Source: Puffinus mauretanicus (taxonomy: Eukaryota > Chordata > Aves > Procellariiformes > Procellariidae). Taken from it: DNA of 64,000 nucleotides. The DNA lies in assembly GCA_023333565.1 (NCBI GenBank), contig JAJKFH010001094.1, positions 3,534,001-3,598,000 on the forward strand. Reading direction: 5' to 3'. Positions 1-12,794 of this stretch are shown here, piece by piece. Positions within the stretch are counted from its first letter, which is position 1. Every line of letters starts with the position of its first letter. The notes under the pieces are model-generated. The model did not search any database. It saw only the letters and a program-made list of their open reading frames with translations, and was not told the DNA's origin. Both the position numbers and the translations under genes were made by a program.

Positions 1-3000
1 TTGGGCATATGAGTTTATGTAGCAGCCTTGTCATAGTCTTGAGAGGTCTGCCTGGCTTTTCAGATGTATTTTAAAGAATAGAGCAAAGCTTTCTCTAGTT
101 AGAAGAATAACCGTTCCCCTTGCAGTGGGGAGTGAAGGATTTCAGATGTTCGAAGTCAAAAGGACATTTGGGTTTCCTGCATTCCAACAGTAAAAGGGAG
201 GCTGTGAAGCACTGTGGGACATCACCAAGTTTTTCCTGATAAAGAAACTCCACTTGAGGTCCCTTGTTCACAAAGATCAGTGTTATTTGCACAGCATCAA
301 AATTGAGTTAGTCCACTGCAGTGAGACAAGAGCAGACTGTACTATAAGGGTGTCTTCCTCTACAAGTCGTAGAAATAACACTGGCTGGGATAATAGAGGC
401 TGCCAATGTTTAGAAGTACTGTATTTCAGATCTGTGTTCACTGCATTGCCCAGGCTTTTAGTTTTCCTGTAATTACCCACACAACATTTGGCAACCAAAC
501 TGTTCATTTAAATGCTTATTCTGTATATTTTAAAGGTTCTGTTTTCTTTTTAACAAATATTTTCTTTTTAAATTCCAAATAAAAACATGCAGTGATGCTT
601 AAAATAGATTTAAAGAAACAACAGTCAAGAGAAGTCTGTCCTGGAGGTGGTTCAAGATACAAGTTGGAGATCTTTCCAGTCTTTTCTCTGCACTGAGAGA
701 AGTGAAGTTTGCAGATGTTGTCTTGCCTGATCTAGCTGCTGTTTTTCTGCTAACATGGAATTCAGGTACGAGGGTTAAAAGAAGTGAAACAACAACCCAA
801 ACCAAAAAGGGTAAAAATTGTGCTGTAAAGTTCAGAATGATCTAGAGATTGCAATGTGGAGGAAATTTGAGTCGGTACCACAAGACAAATGGCAGATTCA
901 TTTTGTCAAGAATCAGGTATTAATTATCAAATTCATTTAAGGTTGTGCAATCAAAGCCTTATGCTTGTTTTCCTGACTACTCACATGTGTATGCCGTGTG
1001 ACAAAAAGGCACTGCATTCAGGTTGTCAGTGAATGTTGAATGTTAGTGAATGTCTCTGTTATTACTGAGACAATGAAAATCATGAGTCATATGATAGATA
1101 CAAATACATCAAACATTTTGTAAACAATCAGGAGAGCCAGTGATTGTACTCCTAAGTGAGAAAACATGAGTAGCAGATACTAGTATGTAAAACCCGAGTC
1201 TCACAACTTGGGTACATAAACGTGCTTGGTATACAAAATTTCGGTGTCAAATGGAAGTATGTTGTAAGCTTCAAGACAACTATGTTGGCTGTTTGGGCTC
1301 ACCTATCCACTGTATATAATTCAGTGCCACTTGGGCCTTACCTGAGGGGTGTGTGGAATATTGCAAACCTAGTCAGAGTTGGGATCGTGGCCTCAGATTT
1401 ACCAAGGCCAGTTGGGTGTATAGCCATTGCAAAGACTTACCTGAAAAGGAGCTGGCTTACCTCTTGCGCTTATGTTTTGCACATTGAATTCTCTTCTGGG
1501 TGAAAAACAAAGTAATATGGTTGTGTTAGTGGAGACAGGCATAATTCCTGGTGTGAATCCATCAGAGAATTTTTAATGTGGGTTATTCATTCATGTGCAG
1601 CCTTCCCCCTAACTGAGAAGCAACTCTTTGTCTATAATCTGTTCAAGTACAGTTTCATGTATGTTTTCACTTGTGGTATTCATGTTTATGGCAGATTTGA
1701 GGTGTTCTGATGTGACAGATGGGTTTACAAAAATAAAGAAGATTCTTGCCTTTTTGCAAAGACAGTGATTCAGAGCTGCTTCAGGGCTACACTCGAGATG
1801 AATATTTGCCTTTAATCTGCATGCATGATATCTGTTGACGTTAGTGCATATCTGATGCAAAGACTGAGGGCAGATGTATCAATATGCCAAATGTTCGTAA
1901 TTGCCCTGTCCAGACAATTGATTTTTTTTTAAGTATGGCAAATGAACTGAATAATAAATTAAAAATATCAAATAGGAAAGAAAAAAAACCTGTTCAGATT
2001 ATGCCAAATGTAAAGTTTTTGCTCTTTTCTCTCAAAACTGTTTTTTCACTTGGTCCAAAATAAAACATATAGCACCATTTTCAGCAGCTGGTTGGAAAAC
2101 AAAGGAATGAAATTCCTATGTTCACAAAATCACCAATGGTCATGCCCTCTTTCTTCTTGGAGTTTATTGCTTTGTGTTGTCACCTAGCATGTGTAAAATT
2201 AGCATTCACTTCCCATATTTCCTGAGGGATCATTTAAACTTGCATGTCATACTAGTAACTTTAACCACAAAGCTGAAAGCTAGTCTGAAGTTGAGGAGTC
2301 TTCACAATCCCTTCTGTTTCAATTTTATGTAAATAATTAAATTTTTGTTGGAGCAGAAACCAAAAATGAGCATCTTGCTTGACAAGTGAGCATCCTTACT
2401 GGTGATGTTGAGAGCCAGATTCATTCTCTTGCTTTTTCTTTCTATTGATATTTAAGTATTTTATCTATAGTGGAACAGCTTCATCTAGAGTGGCTGAGAG
2501 GGACTCACTTTAATTGTCCTGTAGTATGAGGTGTAGATATTGGTGGTTGAATTATCCACTTGAGCAGAGGAGAGAGTTGAACTCGATCCTGATAACCGAG
2601 TGCCAGAGCTAGAGAGATTGGGCAAACTGAAGACACCCACCACCACCAGTTTTGCGAACCAGGGTTTCCTCTTCCATTCCAGTAGACTGCTGCTGAAACG
2701 ACGTGGGTCAGGTTCACATGGTGCTGGGGGATGTACGTTTTGGATGCATTCTTCAGAGAAGTTACTGTATGAATCAAAGCCAACCATCTCGGGTTTCTCG
2801 CTTTTCTAAGCAAATGTATCTGTCGCTTTGGTAATGTGTTACATTTTTTGCAGCAAAAAGGATGTTAATTGCTACTCAGATCTCCTACAGTGTTGCATTT
2901 AATAGAAGACAGGTTGAGCCAGCAGGCAGTAGGAGCTGTTAAGAGGACATACAAGTTATAGTAAAACTAGCTGTTTTGGTAGTTGGAAAGGAACTAATGC

Positions 3001-3040
3001 AGAGGTTTTCCCAAAATGCAATACATGAAGTTTTAAGACC

Positions 3041-3090
3041 AGTAGGGGTGCTATGTGATCATGCAGTTTGACCTTCTATATAAGTCATAG
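3041..3090 (-). repeat. Possible ancient CR1/LINE relic
   Basis: The segment reading GTGATCATGCAGTTTGACC followed by TTCTATATAAGTCATAG resembles the 3' region of old CR1-type LINEs seen in turtles, crocodiles and birds, where a similar GATCATCTAGTCTGACCTTCTG phrase occurs in the reverse-complement orientation. The match is by memory and short, so it could be chance. If real, the element reads on the minus strand. Confidence 0.3.
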
Positions 3091-3848
3091 CTCCTCCAGT
3101 GCTTACTCTAGTCTGTTCTTTACCAAGCCTGGTCATTTGCTGTGAACTGGGTTGGTTCATTTTCTAAACATGTTGATTGTTGTTTCTGTCATAACTGCAA
3201 TTTAAAAGCTGTGTTGTTCTGGAGGTTTAAGAGGAAAACTTACTGGTCAGAGGAGAAAGAAATCATTCATTCTGATTCTTACCCAGCCAGTGTACTCCAT
3301 CAAAGGCCTTCCTTTTTATAATTGTTCTGCTACATTCTTCTGTCTTGGTGAGGTGTATAAGGGAGAAATTAAATGAATTAAATATGTACTGAAGGCCTCT
3401 GTTTTTCTTCAGAGGGATGTTTTATCATGGACATTAATTTTCTTGGATGTTAAGAAGAGAGAAGCATATCTGATTCCCCAGATCGCACATCAGCATTTTT
3501 GTCATGGAGATCTCGAAGTGATGGGTCTGCTTGTTGTATCAGTTGGCCAAATCACAAGCAGGTGTAGTTTGGAATAACTGCATTCATTTCAGCAGATCTT
3601 TATTAGTCTGTGCCATCTGAGGATGTGGCTTATTTTCTGAATATACCAGTCCAAGAGAAGCCACTTTTAGCATATCCTGTAACACAGCAAATGAGATGAG
3701 GCCTGCCTTAAGCCAGGTGAGTTGACAGGATTTTGACCAACTGGGAAACGTCAGTTTTGCTATAAAAATAAACCGTGTTTGTACAACGAGTGTGTGAGAA
3801 TTACCAGAAATTACAGCCAAATTCCTGGCCAGCCCCAGTTAACATAAG

Positions 3849-3922
3849 AGTAGTAATTTTTAAGAAATGTGAACCCACTGCTCTAGAGTAGTAATTTTTA
3901 AGAAATGTGAACACTGCTCTAG
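3849..3922. repeat. Two-copy tandem duplication (38 and 36 bp)
   Basis: Two adjacent copies begin AGTAGTAATTTTTAAGAAAT and end ACTGCTCTAG. They occupy 3849-3886 and 3887-3922. The only difference is a CC present in the first copy and absent in the second. The near identity points to a recent local slippage or duplication event rather than a mobile element; no coding potential is apparent. Confidence 0.9.
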
Positions 3923-6385
3923 CAGATCCCATTCAAATGCAGATTTTCCAGCTGTGCAGAAGATCTACCTTTTTTGCCAGGTTGAAACTGTGGGATAGCT
4001 AAAGCAGAGCAGGTCTGCACACTTGTGTCCTTTCTCTGTTGGTCAGCAGCCAGTCCCTGTGCCAGCCCAGTTTAGTACGCCTGCATGGTTAGGAGTGTAC
4101 CTGTGTCTTGTGGCTGAATGTGATGTTTGAATATTCTAATCATCTCAGCTATTCAGGCTCAAAATGGAGTTAGAAGCCCGAGCAAATACAGATATCTAGC
4201 ATTTGTGCTTATGTGGTTTTACAAGATACCCTTTGTGTGTTTGACATGGGGCAATATGAGAATGTCTAGTCAATTCTTCGCCTATTGCTTAATATCAGCT
4301 TCTCTCCAGTGGGCAGGCAGCCTGCGGAGTCTCACAATTTTAATATTGAATGAATAGTGAAGCTAGAATCTAAACTTTGTCTTGTGAGGCTTCTCTGCTT
4401 TAGATACAGCATTCCTGTGGATGGCTCATAAAGGTGAGAGGTTGAATGTTCTCAGTGTTTGAAAGTTTTGAACTGGATTTGATTTTTGAAGCTTGTATCT
4501 GTCTGTCTAAAGCATGCTGTCTTTCCTTCTCTCATGTGTATGTCCACATCTATATGTCCGTGTATCTATATATAGCACACATATAAAAGAAAATCAGGTG
4601 TGGCTGAATCTATTGAAGAAATTTTAGTTTTTTGAGGGAATTCCTTCTTAAAAGCATTGTTCCCATATTTGCAAGCTGTAACTGGTACTTTACAATTCAT
4701 GCTTTTATTATAAAGAAAATGCTGCTGCTTTGGCAGCATTACCTGTAGGTTTTTCTTAAGGCAAGTTATTTAAAGGTACAAAGATGAGTTGTGTAGGGTT
4801 ACTCATTTTAAGCTGAAAATCAAATAAATCGATGATGAAAATGACCCAACAGATTATCTCATCCATCTCAAAGCCAGTCAAAGATGTTTCCCTACCATTA
4901 CCCTTGGCACATTTTATAGTGCTTTATCCAGCTTGAAAGAGCTGAAGTGTTGGATATTCTGCTGTATGGTTTATTTTCCATCTGAAGTACTAACTTTCCC
5001 ATGTGAATTTTCTTGGAGGCCTGTCCAAAGACCACGGATCAAGTCTTTACTCCTGTTGCTTTCAAGGGACTTTAGATCAGGCTCCCTAAGACTCTTGAGT
5101 TGAACACCTAAGTGTATGTTAACCCCCAGCACCTGAGTATCTCCACTGATACAAAGCTCTGATCCTCACAAGGGCGCAGGGATTTAGGATTTCTGAGAAG
5201 CTTGCCACCGATGTGAGCGAGCCTACCATCAAGGCTAGGTTTGTGTACTTCACAGCATCAGCACCCCAAGGCTCAGAGCACCTCTCCATTACAGAGTGAA
5301 GAAATGTATTTTGCGGCCCCTCAGCTGGATCCGTGATAAGGACGTTAAATAAAACTGAATACCCCTCTTTTTGGCATCCCTGTGGACGCTTTCTTACAAC
5401 TGTGTCCACATGGCAGCGGCTGCTTTACAACCATCCTGAATGGTTTGTTCTTTTCTAATCAACTTTGTAGAGTTCTTGGGTTTTTTGTTGAGTCCCTGTA
5501 TTTTCTCCTTGCTACATTTCCTTTCTGTGGGAACTTTGTAATTCCCTGCAAAGTAGGGTCATGCTTGCTGTGGCATCTTCCCTGTAAAATGCAGGATGCA
5601 CAGCCTCAATTAATGAAGGCAATTTGTCTTTTTCAAAAATATCCTAGCATGCAAATTCATGGGAAGGGCATAGGAGAGCATCAGAACAATTTTTTTTTCT
5701 TACAGTGCACCATTACATAGTGTAAGGTGATGATGAAAACATCTGTTGTGTGAGGTACAGGAGCAGACAGCAGAGAGCTATTTTCCATTCATCTTAGGAA
5801 TTTTCTTTGTGCCATTGCTTGAAGGTAGGCCTTGAGGATTACTTTGGGGGGCATTTGGAGATGAATGAAGGCAGAATGGGGAAATGAGCTGTGACGGCCA
5901 ACTCAGCCAGCCAGGGTCACTTGGAAACTAGGATATACTGAAATGATTCAGTCCACTTGACTGGCTGCTGTCATTCTTTTCTTGGGGGATTGGTTAACCC
6001 TCCAGCAATCCTCAGTACTTCTGCAAGAGAAAGTGGGGGGGGAAATCCATTGTGATCTCTTATTCAGGGGTCCTGCGGTCTCATTTGTGAAGCTCTGACT
6101 TTTGGGGTTTACTCCCAAGTAAATCTTAGTTATTTCACTGTTTAGAGCTCCAGTGTGGTTTGGCATTGGGAAGGGATTTTTTTAGAGCAGTAAATCAAAT
6201 TTTTACAAGGGCTTACCCAAATGCGATGAGGCTTGTTCCAGATCAGGATTGATTACTCCAGTCCCAGCAACTGAGATCTTACTTTACATATATTTTAAAT
6301 CTGGACTCAGGTTTTGTTTCCCAAACTTTTCGGGCAGAGTTCCAGTGTGTCTCTACAGAATCCAACTATTGATAAAGTAATGTTT

Positions 6386-6490
6386 AAAAAAAAAAAAAAA
6401 ACAACAAAAAACAAACAAACAAAAAAACCAAACAAACAAAAAAAAAAAAAACAAAAAAAAACCCCAAAACACAAAACAAACATCCAAACA
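6386..6490. repeat. A-rich / (CAAA)n low-complexity tract
   Basis: About 105 bases made almost entirely of A with scattered C, including runs such as AAACAAACAAAC. The short Lys/Lys-Gln-rich translation across it is an artefact of composition. Birds lack abundant poly(A)-tailed L1-driven insertions, so a simple repeat is more likely than a retroposed tail. Confidence 0.85.
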
Positions 6491-9400
6491 TATGTCTCCC
6501 TTAAAACTTGTTTATTTTATTACCAATGATCTTGGGATTTCTCCTTCAAGATGTATGATTCTTAGGATACTAACTGCTCCTGTAACTGTGTGTTTGTCAA
6601 TATCCTGCCCTTTCTCTGCCCGGAGAGGAGGGAAAAAGTAGAGAATGAAATCCAAATGGGAGAAGCTTTAGCTTTATATTGTCGCTTCCTTTGAGGATCC
6701 AAAAGGTGCTACGTGGCCTCAGATTTTTAGCAAGGACCTTTATTCTTTCTCATATTCTGCCCTCATGCTTGGGAGAATCCCCCCTGCCAAAGCAAAAGCA
6801 CTGCAAAGCCACCTCTTATCCTGCTCTGTGTTTCTCCTTGCCATGTGGCATACCCCAAAATAAGCAGCAATTAGTCCATAGTAGCCATGGTTCATCTCAC
6901 TGTCAGTGTGTGCTTCGCTGTCCCTTTGTTCTCCTTTGTCTGTTTCTACATGTCTACTTTGTGTTTGTCAGAGGCTTGCTGGGACTGGAACTGGTCTCTT
7001 GTTCTGCCTTTGCACGCTGTGTTGGGACACATGTCCTGTTTTAAGGGTAGACTCGTGCAAGGGTGGCCAGCTGGTGCTCCCCGAGATGCATGCAGCCAGC
7101 AGCGGCACGAGGCTGTGGCCTGGCTCAGAGACTGCTGAGGGTACTCAGCTCCATCCTCTAATGAAGTGCTGGGACCTCTGCATAATTCCTGCTTGCTCGC
7201 ACCCCCGCCCCACTCCAGAGCTGAGCCAGTCTCAGAGCTACCTCTTGTCTCCTTTGGGTGTTAGGAGTTTTTGTTCTCGGTCATGTGAAGACCATGGTGG
7301 GTGGCCCATAAGATCAGTCTTGAACTGCAGCCATACCAGGAATAAATGGTGCATGAGTAGTTGAATTAAATTGGCCTGTAGGATGTTTGAAGGTAAACAT
7401 GAGCTGCTATGCAGAACCAGGGCCTTAGAGCTAAGTTCAGCAAAGACTAGTTAAACTTGTTGAGCTTGCAAACTAAAAAGGTTAAACCCAATTAGTTGAA
7501 GCAGACCATCTGGAATTGAGTTGCTCATATCCAAGCTCACAGTAACAGACTTCGGCTGCTGCCCTAAGCATGGAGGCTTCTAAGCTCAGTAGTTTGGTGT
7601 GACCTTGAAATTACACCAATTCTGCTTATGCCCCTGTTCAGAACGGCCTTGTGCAGAACACTAAAGCACCTTGTATCTTAAAGATCAAGAAACCACATGT
7701 CTGTCTGTCGGTGCTTTGAAGCAGCCTAATTATGGGTGAGGCCTGCTTTCCTGCCTCTTGTGTTTTTTAAATCCAATCTCCTATTTCCTCAGAGAAATTT
7801 CTAACCACTAGATTAGAAATAGGTTTGGGTAACAAAACTCCCTTGGACAAGAGAAGTGGATGGGAGCTACTGTGCAGCCCAAGATTATGGTACTGGAAGA
7901 AAGAGACCAAGATGAGCCTGATTCTTACTTGGGATCAGAGAGAGGAATCCAGGGTTTTGTTCCTACAAGTTCCTGGGGGAAGAAACTGAACCCATAATGG
8001 ATGGTTTGTAAATGCTTGAGATCTAGTTCTCAAACTTATTTGTCTAGTTTAAGCAAGGATCTAGTTAAACCATTTTCAGTTTCAGTGTAACAAGACACTT
8101 TTGATGTCTTCACCCTTTAACTTCTTTACCTCATCCTTTAATGCTGATTGTTGCTCAAACCATGGACTTTGTAGTTTTACTCCAGCTACATCAGTTCTTT
8201 CACTGTTCTTCACAGAAAAAATGTGTTCTTAGAGAGCTGCTAGTGTTTTGTTGTGTTTTTTTTTTTAACAGATCATAGTGAGGCTAAATTCCCTTAGAAG
8301 CCAAGAAATAAATTTTAAAATAAAAATTATTTCATCTAAAGAGGTCAGCTAAACTGCTTAATTTAGTTTTAATTCTTACTGAAATTATGTAGATAGCTTA
8401 CTGCCTTGGACAGCTCATTTCAGAGCCATATATATAATAGTTCAAGCAGCTTCAGGTCAGGTTTTCTCGATTTCTGATGAGGCCTTGGAGGTCCACACTG
8501 GATTGAATAGGGAAACTGGATGATGCATGTGGGTGTAAAACTATATACGTTCCCTGTAAGTGGATGAACTTGGTTTGGAAGCAGTTTGTCCATGTTAGTT
8601 CTAGTAGTGATTTTGTGGTTAGTGATTTTGATATCCACACTTGGTTGCTTAGGCATAAATATCTCTGTCTCGCTACACTGTGCTTTTTACAGAGGCAGTG
8701 CATATTCTGAAACCTTAGAAAGCTTAAAAATCTCTTCCAGTTTTTAGACCCCTCCATCATTTTTACTTGTCTGTGTAAGTTATACTTCATGTTACTCTTC
8801 ATATGGTGCTTTGAATACCAGACTTACGAGTCGCTGAAGCTGCAGTCCACACAGCTAAACTACGGAAAGCAGCTGGATGCAGGATGGTAGCAGTGGCAGG
8901 ACCTTGCTGTTTAAAGAAACGCTTGTCTGAACTACCTATGTTCCGAAAATATGCATGGAAGTTGTGTGAACGGTATGGAAGGTGCCTCCAGAGACCCTGG
9001 CAGGGATCAGAATCATGCTGTATTTTGTGCTCGTTGCACAAAATAAAGCACAACCCTTGCTATGAGAGTTTACTGTCGAAATGTGTGAGATGCCAGACAA
9101 GTGGTGGTATCACAGAATCACTGTGATTATCCTAGTTTTTCAGCACAGACACTAAACTGACTGTGCGGGATGTTCTTTGGCAGAGCCAAATCTGAACTGG
9201 CTGGCTTTGAGTCCCTGTGAGCTATAATCTCCAGCCCTTCATCCTCCCTCTCTTCACCATGAGAACAAACCAGCTAGCCCAAAAGCCAGTGGGTTCTGCT
9301 GGGAGCTGTAGGGAGAGTTTGGAGTAGTGAACTTTGACAATCAGGAGTCATCTATCTGGGTTTCCTGGTGGAGCAAAAGATCCATTCAATGCCAAGAAAA

Positions 9401-12400
9401 GGTCCAATTGTCTGGATGCTGACTGGTACTGACTTGTTATCATGTGCAGCCAGGTCTTCTGCAATGATTTGTGGATTCAAACAGTTTTACCTGCATGCAT
9501 GGACAACACCACATAAATCTGCCTCAAGGCCATTGTGCTAGTGGCTGAAAGTTTCAACACCTGCAGAAGGGAATTAAACCTTAAAATCTGTGAGAAACAA
9601 CTAGATATGGTAAATTATGCAAGCTAGCGTGCTGCCACTTGAACAGGTTTAGAGGCTGAGAGAATGCTATAGAGATAATGTTCATAGTTTTCTTACAGAA
9701 AAGATACCCAGTGAAATGACCTAAATGGGAAAAGAAGAAAGATGAATTTTACATGATACTGGAGGCACTGCACAGTAGAAACATGTCTGCTTCTCTTAAT
9801 TTAATGCTGGGGGAATACACTTTTCTGTGATTCTCAGGGTGGTCTCTAAAACATAAGAGTATCAGTTTTCTTCAGGTTATTGTTCCACTGTCACACAGCA
9901 AGCAGTACTTTATCACTTAAAATGTGAGGTTAATGGCCCTGTGGTATTATAGGATATTCCTCCCCTGTGATTTGTGATCCTGTAATAGTTGTCGCTGGAT
10001 CTTTTCTCCTTCGACTTTTTTATTTTTTGTGAACTTTGGAACTTCCAGAACCCTCCACAAAAAGCAGTCATTCCCCCTCTGCCCCGCTGTGTAACAGTCC
10101 TCAAAGGAGGCTAAGTGATTGTACTGGCTGTACCGATGGCAGAGATGATGAGCACTTCCAGCTCAATACTTTTACAACTCTGACCTCTGAGGTAAGATGA
10201 AGTGGTGTGCAGCATCTTTAGAAATAGTCATTTACAATTAAGAGATCATCACAGTCTGAATAGCTAGTCTTTACTGCATTTGCTTGGAGGTTAACCAGTG
10301 CTTTTTCGATGTTGCGATAAGGCTTGGCGTAGACCTATTTATCTTCTTCTCAGCTCAGTGTAAGGTGTGAATTTTAGAGAGGAGAAGAGGGCAGAGGCAG
10401 TAAATTTTGCCACTCTGTCCTACATAGCTAATGAAGAACCACGGTTCAGCAGTTTTCCATCATGTCCAAGCTATACCTTCCGAGTGGATGTCCAAAGGAT
10501 GTAGTCTAAGTTGGTGAGGAGGGCAGAGGGGAGATGTGACTGCTGTTATCGTGCCTGTTCCTCGGATCCTTTAAAGTTGCTTTCAAAATAACTTTTTTGA
10601 TGAAGAAAGCAAGAAGGGGTATGATTACAAGAAGGGGCAGAGCATGTTTTATCTGTTCTTCTGGAGGCTTCTTAGAGTTGAGACCAGGTCTGGGCAAATG
10701 CTGGTACAGCGTGAGGCTTAGGTTCTAGTCATCTTTTCTCACCAGCCAGCTGATCTGGCTGGCTATGGGGGACAGAGCACGTGATCCTCTCTGGGATGGT
10801 GGGAGATGGCACAGGGGTTCCTGCTCCATGTGTGCTAGGAGCTGCTGCATTTCTTAGGCATGTTCATCAGAGATCATGCTGGAGTTATGGCTCTCAGAGC
10901 AGAGGCATAGCTTGAATGGTGACAAGCTGTGTGCGTAGAGGGGAAAGAAAAACAACAAGGATGGCTACAGGAGGAGAAAAAACCTCTATTCTCTCATATC
11001 ACTTACAAAATAATTGCCTGGATCTCAACATGACTTGCTTTCAAATCCAAACTTAAAATAAAACCTGGATTTGTCTTTTTCTATTGCTGTTTCTGCCACC
11101 TCCATGATTTGTAGGAGGCACTTAAAAAAGGCTCGCATTAGTGTTCTCGTATTACTTTTTTGCCCCCTGTTGTGACAATTCCTCAAAATAATGACTTGTC
11201 TGTGACGTTCAGAGTGACGACTTTGGTGAGGTTTGCACAAAAAAGCTTTATCGTTGTGGAAGGTGAGTTCAGCGTCTGGAGTAATATAATCAGGGAAGTT
11301 CTCTCTAGTTAAGAGACTGAATTAAATTTCACCTAGCCTTAGGCTGTCTTCTTTCAGATCCATCCTTTAGGGCTCAACTACCAATTAAATAATTCCCTTA
11401 CTCCCATTATCTGGACCAGGCGAGCAGTCTCTGCCAGGTATTGCCATCTCTTCTGTGTAAAAAAAATAGTGTGGGCAAAATCATTGGTCAGGTTGACAGG
11501 TGGTGCGAGGAGAAAAGAAAAAAGCCAAACCCAAGCCTCTGTGCTGCCTTTTGATATGAAGCACAATAAAAATTGGGCAGTGTCGTAAGGCATGCAATGT
11601 CTCTTTAGGCCTAAACTTGTTGGTTTGCTTGTTTTATTTTTGAGGGCTTTAAATCAACCCTGAAGAAGTGTAGCCCCTTGCCTTTGGATGACCCCATAAA
11701 GCTGAATCTTGGCTGCGTGCCTGGGTCCGGAGCAAAGCTAAAGGTGCTTGATGCTACACACTGCAACTCCAGGCTTCGGTGATTCTGTAAGGATGCCAGA
11801 TTAATAACTTTACCAGGGATGGTTTCTTAATCAGCACTTACTGATTTATTGTGAGATACTGAGGTCTGTTTCTTGGGCAGTTTCCTGGGGCTGCTTTTTA
11901 ATCCAGCCTGCATTGTTGGGTTGGGGTTAGCTTGCAAAGCGTCCGATTTCTGTCTTCCTCCAATGCTACCAATTGTGGTAGCTACCAAAGATGAGTCAGA
12001 AGGTTTGATCACTTCTGGTTATTCATATCTTTCTAACTTGGGGGTCCTGTTGCTTTGGAGTTGCTTTGCAGAACTTTGAATCTGAGAAATTTGTAAAATC
12101 ACCAGCTTGTATTTTCACTTTTGGGCTGCTGCTCCTTTCCATGGAGACATGCAAATCGCTGCCTGATGCTTTAAAGGGAAGAAGGATAGCAATGAAGCTA
12201 ATTTAAGTGTTTTATGTATGTGAGAAAGTAATTCTGTGGTGTCTGCAAGTTGTAATTTTAAGAAAAAGGAAAGCTCAGTATTTGTAACTGCTGACATTTA
12301 AATTGGCGGTAGCCTAATTTTTGTAATCGGCTTTAAATACATGGCGAACTTGGGCCAAATTCATTTCTACAACTTTATTAACCTGGCAGTAGTTACCAGG

Positions 12401-12766
12401 AGACACCCTGGCCTACTTCTTTTCTTTTTGACGATCATATCTTAGTTTTTAACTTGTCTGTGGTGGTGTTTGTAAAGGAGAAATATATATTCAATTTGTG
12501 TTATTCTCTAGAAAAAAAGTTTTTCTGTAGCCTCTATCTCAGGAAACAGATATGTGGAAATCCTGATTTCATTTTACATGGGACAATTGGTTTCTTTCAC
12601 TTCGCAAACAGTGGCTCTTAGGCCACCATAGGTAGAGACTGGTTTAGTCAAAGGCAAGACAGGCATTTGAGCCAGGAACTCTGACAAAGGAGCTGCCAAC
12701 CCAAGTGCATTCTCCAGATCTGCTCGAGAAGCAAAAAAAGATCTGGCACCCAAAACAGGGAAACAA

Positions 12767-12794
12767 AAACCCTAGTGAGAAAACCCTAGTGAGA
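12767..12794. repeat. Perfect 14-bp tandem duplication
   Basis: The unit AAACCCTAGTGAGA occurs twice back to back with no mismatch (12767-12780 and 12781-12794). It is a small slippage-type duplication in intronic sequence. Confidence 0.85.

Noticed and set aside
6906..7364. 152-codon plus-strand open frame overlapping two others of 121 and 83 codons
   Set aside because: Three frames are open together in a GC-richer patch, which is a composition effect; Cys/Leu/Ser-rich translation is not family-like.
9109..9127. ATCACAG-AATCA-CTGTGAT inverted repeat resembling a CR1 terminal repeat
   Set aside because: Only 7-bp arms and no further CR1 sequence beside it, so it cannot be distinguished from chance.
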